11,131 nucleotides of DNA, from contig JAUCMV010000058.1 in NCBI GenBank assembly GCA_030435675.1, forward strand, positions 1-11,131, written 5' to 3'. Below the pieces are notes generated by a model. It made no database searches. It was not told where the DNA came from and saw only the letters and a list, made by a program, of their open reading frames with translations. Positions 5,301-11,131 of this stretch are shown here, piece by piece (the stretch's first letter is position 1; every line of letters starts with the position of its first letter). A program made the position numbers and the translations under genes. Origin of the DNA: Steinernema hermaphroditum. Its lineage: Eukaryota; Nematoda; Chromadorea; Rhabditida; Steinernematidae.

Positions 5301-5900
5301 TTAGGCTTAGGCTTAGGCTTAGGCTTAGGCTTAGGCTTAGGCTTAGGCTTAGGCTTAGGCTTAGGCTTAGGCTTAGGCTTAGGCTTAGGCTTAGGCTTAG
5401 GCTTAGGCTTAGGCTTAGGCTTAGGCTTAGGCTTAGGCTTAGGCTTAGGCTTAGGCTTAGGCTTAGGCTTAGGCTTAGGCTTAGGCTTAGGCTTAGGCTT
5501 AGGCTTAGGCTTAGGCTTAGGCTTAGGCTTAGGCTTAGGCTTAGGCTTAGGCTTAGGCTTAGGCTTAGGCTTAGGCTTAGGCTTAGGCTTAGGCTTAGGC
5601 TTAGGCTTAGGCTTAGGCTTAGGCTTAGGCTTAGGCTTAGGCTTAGGCTTAGGCTTAGGCTTAGGCTTAGGCTTAGGCTTAGGCTTAGGCTTAGGCTTAG
5701 GCTTAGGCTTAGGCTTAGGCTTAGGCTTAGGCTTAGGCTTAGGCTTAGGCTTAGGCTTAGGCTTAGGCTTAGGCTTAGGCTTAGGCTTAGGCTTAGGCTT
5801 AGGCTTAGGCTTAGGCTTAGGCTTAGGCTTAGGCTTAGGCTTAGGCTTAGGCTTAGGCTTAGGCTTAGGCTTAGGCTTAGGCTTAGGCTTAGGCTTAGGC
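2391..5900 (+). repeat. Near-perfect TTAGGC array, inner part
   Basis: Nine TTAGGC units (2391-2444), one CTAGGC (2445-2450), then 575 consecutive perfect TTAGGC units (2451-5900). I see no other change by eye, and the phase stays constant throughout. This is the homogeneous telomerase-type part of the telomere. There is no start codon in the Leu-Gly frame, which is open from 2364 onward, so this is not a gene. On the - strand it reads GCCTAA, with stop codons in one frame and Pro-Lys or Leu-Ser repeats in the others. Confidence 0.93.
2445..2450 (+). repeat. Isolated CTAGGC unit, last substitution variant
   Basis: A single T-to-C change at unit position 1, nine units into the canonical array. 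It creates the palindrome GCCTAGGC with the preceding GC. It is the most distal substitution variant visible and so a possible marker of the deepest point reached by recent telomere renewal. Confidence 0.85.
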
Positions 5901-5907
5901 TTAGGGC
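5901..5907 (+). repeat. Single 7-base TTAGGGC unit, phase shift +1
   Basis: One extra G makes TTAGGGC and shifts the hexamer phase for the rest of the window. It also moves the Leu-Gly frame into the Arg-Leu frame and puts a TAG (5909-5911) in the former Arg-Leu frame. It is the only departure from TTAGGC between 2451 and 11131. A telomerase or polymerase slip is possible; a homopolymer-length error or an assembly join is equally possible. Confidence 0.85.
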
Positions 5908-8900
5908 TTAGGCTTAGGCTTAGGCTTAGGCTTAGGCTTAGGCTTAGGCTTAGGCTTAGGCTTAGGCTTAGGCTTAGGCTTAGGCTTAGGCTTAGGCTTA
6001 GGCTTAGGCTTAGGCTTAGGCTTAGGCTTAGGCTTAGGCTTAGGCTTAGGCTTAGGCTTAGGCTTAGGCTTAGGCTTAGGCTTAGGCTTAGGCTTAGGCT
6101 TAGGCTTAGGCTTAGGCTTAGGCTTAGGCTTAGGCTTAGGCTTAGGCTTAGGCTTAGGCTTAGGCTTAGGCTTAGGCTTAGGCTTAGGCTTAGGCTTAGG
6201 CTTAGGCTTAGGCTTAGGCTTAGGCTTAGGCTTAGGCTTAGGCTTAGGCTTAGGCTTAGGCTTAGGCTTAGGCTTAGGCTTAGGCTTAGGCTTAGGCTTA
6301 GGCTTAGGCTTAGGCTTAGGCTTAGGCTTAGGCTTAGGCTTAGGCTTAGGCTTAGGCTTAGGCTTAGGCTTAGGCTTAGGCTTAGGCTTAGGCTTAGGCT
6401 TAGGCTTAGGCTTAGGCTTAGGCTTAGGCTTAGGCTTAGGCTTAGGCTTAGGCTTAGGCTTAGGCTTAGGCTTAGGCTTAGGCTTAGGCTTAGGCTTAGG
6501 CTTAGGCTTAGGCTTAGGCTTAGGCTTAGGCTTAGGCTTAGGCTTAGGCTTAGGCTTAGGCTTAGGCTTAGGCTTAGGCTTAGGCTTAGGCTTAGGCTTA
6601 GGCTTAGGCTTAGGCTTAGGCTTAGGCTTAGGCTTAGGCTTAGGCTTAGGCTTAGGCTTAGGCTTAGGCTTAGGCTTAGGCTTAGGCTTAGGCTTAGGCT
6701 TAGGCTTAGGCTTAGGCTTAGGCTTAGGCTTAGGCTTAGGCTTAGGCTTAGGCTTAGGCTTAGGCTTAGGCTTAGGCTTAGGCTTAGGCTTAGGCTTAGG
6801 CTTAGGCTTAGGCTTAGGCTTAGGCTTAGGCTTAGGCTTAGGCTTAGGCTTAGGCTTAGGCTTAGGCTTAGGCTTAGGCTTAGGCTTAGGCTTAGGCTTA
6901 GGCTTAGGCTTAGGCTTAGGCTTAGGCTTAGGCTTAGGCTTAGGCTTAGGCTTAGGCTTAGGCTTAGGCTTAGGCTTAGGCTTAGGCTTAGGCTTAGGCT
7001 TAGGCTTAGGCTTAGGCTTAGGCTTAGGCTTAGGCTTAGGCTTAGGCTTAGGCTTAGGCTTAGGCTTAGGCTTAGGCTTAGGCTTAGGCTTAGGCTTAGG
7101 CTTAGGCTTAGGCTTAGGCTTAGGCTTAGGCTTAGGCTTAGGCTTAGGCTTAGGCTTAGGCTTAGGCTTAGGCTTAGGCTTAGGCTTAGGCTTAGGCTTA
7201 GGCTTAGGCTTAGGCTTAGGCTTAGGCTTAGGCTTAGGCTTAGGCTTAGGCTTAGGCTTAGGCTTAGGCTTAGGCTTAGGCTTAGGCTTAGGCTTAGGCT
7301 TAGGCTTAGGCTTAGGCTTAGGCTTAGGCTTAGGCTTAGGCTTAGGCTTAGGCTTAGGCTTAGGCTTAGGCTTAGGCTTAGGCTTAGGCTTAGGCTTAGG
7401 CTTAGGCTTAGGCTTAGGCTTAGGCTTAGGCTTAGGCTTAGGCTTAGGCTTAGGCTTAGGCTTAGGCTTAGGCTTAGGCTTAGGCTTAGGCTTAGGCTTA
7501 GGCTTAGGCTTAGGCTTAGGCTTAGGCTTAGGCTTAGGCTTAGGCTTAGGCTTAGGCTTAGGCTTAGGCTTAGGCTTAGGCTTAGGCTTAGGCTTAGGCT
7601 TAGGCTTAGGCTTAGGCTTAGGCTTAGGCTTAGGCTTAGGCTTAGGCTTAGGCTTAGGCTTAGGCTTAGGCTTAGGCTTAGGCTTAGGCTTAGGCTTAGG
7701 CTTAGGCTTAGGCTTAGGCTTAGGCTTAGGCTTAGGCTTAGGCTTAGGCTTAGGCTTAGGCTTAGGCTTAGGCTTAGGCTTAGGCTTAGGCTTAGGCTTA
7801 GGCTTAGGCTTAGGCTTAGGCTTAGGCTTAGGCTTAGGCTTAGGCTTAGGCTTAGGCTTAGGCTTAGGCTTAGGCTTAGGCTTAGGCTTAGGCTTAGGCT
7901 TAGGCTTAGGCTTAGGCTTAGGCTTAGGCTTAGGCTTAGGCTTAGGCTTAGGCTTAGGCTTAGGCTTAGGCTTAGGCTTAGGCTTAGGCTTAGGCTTAGG
8001 CTTAGGCTTAGGCTTAGGCTTAGGCTTAGGCTTAGGCTTAGGCTTAGGCTTAGGCTTAGGCTTAGGCTTAGGCTTAGGCTTAGGCTTAGGCTTAGGCTTA
8101 GGCTTAGGCTTAGGCTTAGGCTTAGGCTTAGGCTTAGGCTTAGGCTTAGGCTTAGGCTTAGGCTTAGGCTTAGGCTTAGGCTTAGGCTTAGGCTTAGGCT
8201 TAGGCTTAGGCTTAGGCTTAGGCTTAGGCTTAGGCTTAGGCTTAGGCTTAGGCTTAGGCTTAGGCTTAGGCTTAGGCTTAGGCTTAGGCTTAGGCTTAGG
8301 CTTAGGCTTAGGCTTAGGCTTAGGCTTAGGCTTAGGCTTAGGCTTAGGCTTAGGCTTAGGCTTAGGCTTAGGCTTAGGCTTAGGCTTAGGCTTAGGCTTA
8401 GGCTTAGGCTTAGGCTTAGGCTTAGGCTTAGGCTTAGGCTTAGGCTTAGGCTTAGGCTTAGGCTTAGGCTTAGGCTTAGGCTTAGGCTTAGGCTTAGGCT
8501 TAGGCTTAGGCTTAGGCTTAGGCTTAGGCTTAGGCTTAGGCTTAGGCTTAGGCTTAGGCTTAGGCTTAGGCTTAGGCTTAGGCTTAGGCTTAGGCTTAGG
8601 CTTAGGCTTAGGCTTAGGCTTAGGCTTAGGCTTAGGCTTAGGCTTAGGCTTAGGCTTAGGCTTAGGCTTAGGCTTAGGCTTAGGCTTAGGCTTAGGCTTA
8701 GGCTTAGGCTTAGGCTTAGGCTTAGGCTTAGGCTTAGGCTTAGGCTTAGGCTTAGGCTTAGGCTTAGGCTTAGGCTTAGGCTTAGGCTTAGGCTTAGGCT
8801 TAGGCTTAGGCTTAGGCTTAGGCTTAGGCTTAGGCTTAGGCTTAGGCTTAGGCTTAGGCTTAGGCTTAGGCTTAGGCTTAGGCTTAGGCTTAGGCTTAGG

Positions 8901-11131
8901 CTTAGGCTTAGGCTTAGGCTTAGGCTTAGGCTTAGGCTTAGGCTTAGGCTTAGGCTTAGGCTTAGGCTTAGGCTTAGGCTTAGGCTTAGGCTTAGGCTTA
9001 GGCTTAGGCTTAGGCTTAGGCTTAGGCTTAGGCTTAGGCTTAGGCTTAGGCTTAGGCTTAGGCTTAGGCTTAGGCTTAGGCTTAGGCTTAGGCTTAGGCT
9101 TAGGCTTAGGCTTAGGCTTAGGCTTAGGCTTAGGCTTAGGCTTAGGCTTAGGCTTAGGCTTAGGCTTAGGCTTAGGCTTAGGCTTAGGCTTAGGCTTAGG
9201 CTTAGGCTTAGGCTTAGGCTTAGGCTTAGGCTTAGGCTTAGGCTTAGGCTTAGGCTTAGGCTTAGGCTTAGGCTTAGGCTTAGGCTTAGGCTTAGGCTTA
9301 GGCTTAGGCTTAGGCTTAGGCTTAGGCTTAGGCTTAGGCTTAGGCTTAGGCTTAGGCTTAGGCTTAGGCTTAGGCTTAGGCTTAGGCTTAGGCTTAGGCT
9401 TAGGCTTAGGCTTAGGCTTAGGCTTAGGCTTAGGCTTAGGCTTAGGCTTAGGCTTAGGCTTAGGCTTAGGCTTAGGCTTAGGCTTAGGCTTAGGCTTAGG
9501 CTTAGGCTTAGGCTTAGGCTTAGGCTTAGGCTTAGGCTTAGGCTTAGGCTTAGGCTTAGGCTTAGGCTTAGGCTTAGGCTTAGGCTTAGGCTTAGGCTTA
9601 GGCTTAGGCTTAGGCTTAGGCTTAGGCTTAGGCTTAGGCTTAGGCTTAGGCTTAGGCTTAGGCTTAGGCTTAGGCTTAGGCTTAGGCTTAGGCTTAGGCT
9701 TAGGCTTAGGCTTAGGCTTAGGCTTAGGCTTAGGCTTAGGCTTAGGCTTAGGCTTAGGCTTAGGCTTAGGCTTAGGCTTAGGCTTAGGCTTAGGCTTAGG
9801 CTTAGGCTTAGGCTTAGGCTTAGGCTTAGGCTTAGGCTTAGGCTTAGGCTTAGGCTTAGGCTTAGGCTTAGGCTTAGGCTTAGGCTTAGGCTTAGGCTTA
9901 GGCTTAGGCTTAGGCTTAGGCTTAGGCTTAGGCTTAGGCTTAGGCTTAGGCTTAGGCTTAGGCTTAGGCTTAGGCTTAGGCTTAGGCTTAGGCTTAGGCT
10001 TAGGCTTAGGCTTAGGCTTAGGCTTAGGCTTAGGCTTAGGCTTAGGCTTAGGCTTAGGCTTAGGCTTAGGCTTAGGCTTAGGCTTAGGCTTAGGCTTAGG
10101 CTTAGGCTTAGGCTTAGGCTTAGGCTTAGGCTTAGGCTTAGGCTTAGGCTTAGGCTTAGGCTTAGGCTTAGGCTTAGGCTTAGGCTTAGGCTTAGGCTTA
10201 GGCTTAGGCTTAGGCTTAGGCTTAGGCTTAGGCTTAGGCTTAGGCTTAGGCTTAGGCTTAGGCTTAGGCTTAGGCTTAGGCTTAGGCTTAGGCTTAGGCT
10301 TAGGCTTAGGCTTAGGCTTAGGCTTAGGCTTAGGCTTAGGCTTAGGCTTAGGCTTAGGCTTAGGCTTAGGCTTAGGCTTAGGCTTAGGCTTAGGCTTAGG
10401 CTTAGGCTTAGGCTTAGGCTTAGGCTTAGGCTTAGGCTTAGGCTTAGGCTTAGGCTTAGGCTTAGGCTTAGGCTTAGGCTTAGGCTTAGGCTTAGGCTTA
10501 GGCTTAGGCTTAGGCTTAGGCTTAGGCTTAGGCTTAGGCTTAGGCTTAGGCTTAGGCTTAGGCTTAGGCTTAGGCTTAGGCTTAGGCTTAGGCTTAGGCT
10601 TAGGCTTAGGCTTAGGCTTAGGCTTAGGCTTAGGCTTAGGCTTAGGCTTAGGCTTAGGCTTAGGCTTAGGCTTAGGCTTAGGCTTAGGCTTAGGCTTAGG
10701 CTTAGGCTTAGGCTTAGGCTTAGGCTTAGGCTTAGGCTTAGGCTTAGGCTTAGGCTTAGGCTTAGGCTTAGGCTTAGGCTTAGGCTTAGGCTTAGGCTTA
10801 GGCTTAGGCTTAGGCTTAGGCTTAGGCTTAGGCTTAGGCTTAGGCTTAGGCTTAGGCTTAGGCTTAGGCTTAGGCTTAGGCTTAGGCTTAGGCTTAGGCT
10901 TAGGCTTAGGCTTAGGCTTAGGCTTAGGCTTAGGCTTAGGCTTAGGCTTAGGCTTAGGCTTAGGCTTAGGCTTAGGCTTAGGCTTAGGCTTAGGCTTAGG
11001 CTTAGGCTTAGGCTTAGGCTTAGGCTTAGGCTTAGGCTTAGGCTTAGGCTTAGGCTTAGGCTTAGGCTTAGGCTTAGGCTTAGGCTTAGGCTTAGGCTTA
11101 GGCTTAGGCTTAGGCTTAGGCTTAGGCTTAG
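5908..11131 (+). repeat. Perfect TTAGGC array, distal part to window edge
   Basis: 870 consecutive TTAGGC units (5908-11127) plus a partial TTAG (11128-11131). I see no variant. The window ends within the array, which fits a contig or chromosome end, but the true length is unknown. The G-strand polarity makes this the end-proximal part. Confidence 0.93.

Larger units (their letters stand above)
1..11131 (+). repeat. Nematode-type telomere, TTAGGC repeat, G-strand on +
   Basis: The whole window is built from TTAGGC or simple derivatives of it. TTAGGC is the known telomere repeat of nematodes. The G-rich strand runs 5'->3' to the right, so the chromosome end lies at or beyond the right edge. 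In nematodes, double-stranded TTAGGC is bound by telomere proteins, single-stranded overhangs by POT-type OB-fold proteins, and the array is extended by telomerase; these roles are known from C. elegans and are not visible in this DNA. The sequence starts and ends within repeat, so neither the subtelomere junction nor the true terminus can be placed. An interstitial telomeric tract is the alternative, but about 8.7 kb of near-perfect units on one side favours a real terminus. No unique sequence is embedded, so there is no sign of an ALT-type template or an insertion. Confidence 0.93.

Noticed and set aside
2391..11131. G-quadruplex-forming array
   Set aside because: TTAGGC has only GG tracts, each followed by C, so stable three-tetrad quadruplexes are not expected. 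Only weak two-tetrad forms are possible, and nothing in the sequence singles them out.

Overview
The window is telomeric hexamer repeat from end to end. The + strand unit is TTAGGC, the canonical telomere repeat of nematodes (Caenorhabditis, Ascaris, Pristionchus and relatives), so the source is most likely a nematode chromosome. The G-rich strand reads 5'->3' towards the right edge, so the right edge is the chromosome-terminal side and the left edge is the centromere-proximal side. I see no protein-coding gene, RNA gene, mobile element or unique subtelomeric sequence. The four ORFs longer than 60 codons are reading frames through repeat DNA and give Leu-Gly, Arg-Leu or Arg-Pro dipeptide runs.

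There are two regions. Bases 1-2390 are a proximal variant-repeat zone. Pure TTAGGC runs of 5-16 units alternate with blocks of CTAGGC, TCAGGC, CCAGGC and GCAGGC, and with longer AGC-rich units (CCAGCCAGC, and cores built on CCAGCCGAAGCCAGC or CCAGCCAGCGCAGCCAGC). Several of these longer units recur as 21-, 24-, ~42- and 84-bp repeats. Bases 2391-11131 are an almost perfect TTAGGC array of about 8.7 kb. I can find only two departures in it: one CTAGGC at 2445-2450 and one 7-base TTAGGGC at 5901-5907, which shifts the phase by one. The sequence stops inside a unit (TTAG).

This layout, a degenerate proximal part and a homogeneous distal part with a sharp border, is what is expected of a natural telomere. 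The outer part is renewed by telomerase, while the inner part escapes renewal and drifts by mutation, slippage and local duplication. The array would be the platform for telomere-binding proteins and the template for telomeric RNA; both are inferences from known telomere biology, not visible here.

The main caution is technical. The dominant variant, CCAGGC, is GCCTGG on the C-strand. It has the same A-to-G form as the (CCCTAA) to (CCCTGG) miscall known from nanopore sequencing of human telomeres. The variant zone is therefore either an informative fossil record of telomere turnover or partly a base-calling product, and raw reads would decide. I found no evidence of a new gene system. The points most worth a second look are the T-to-C-only spectrum, the repeated occurrence of 13-unit runs, and the recurring compound repeats.
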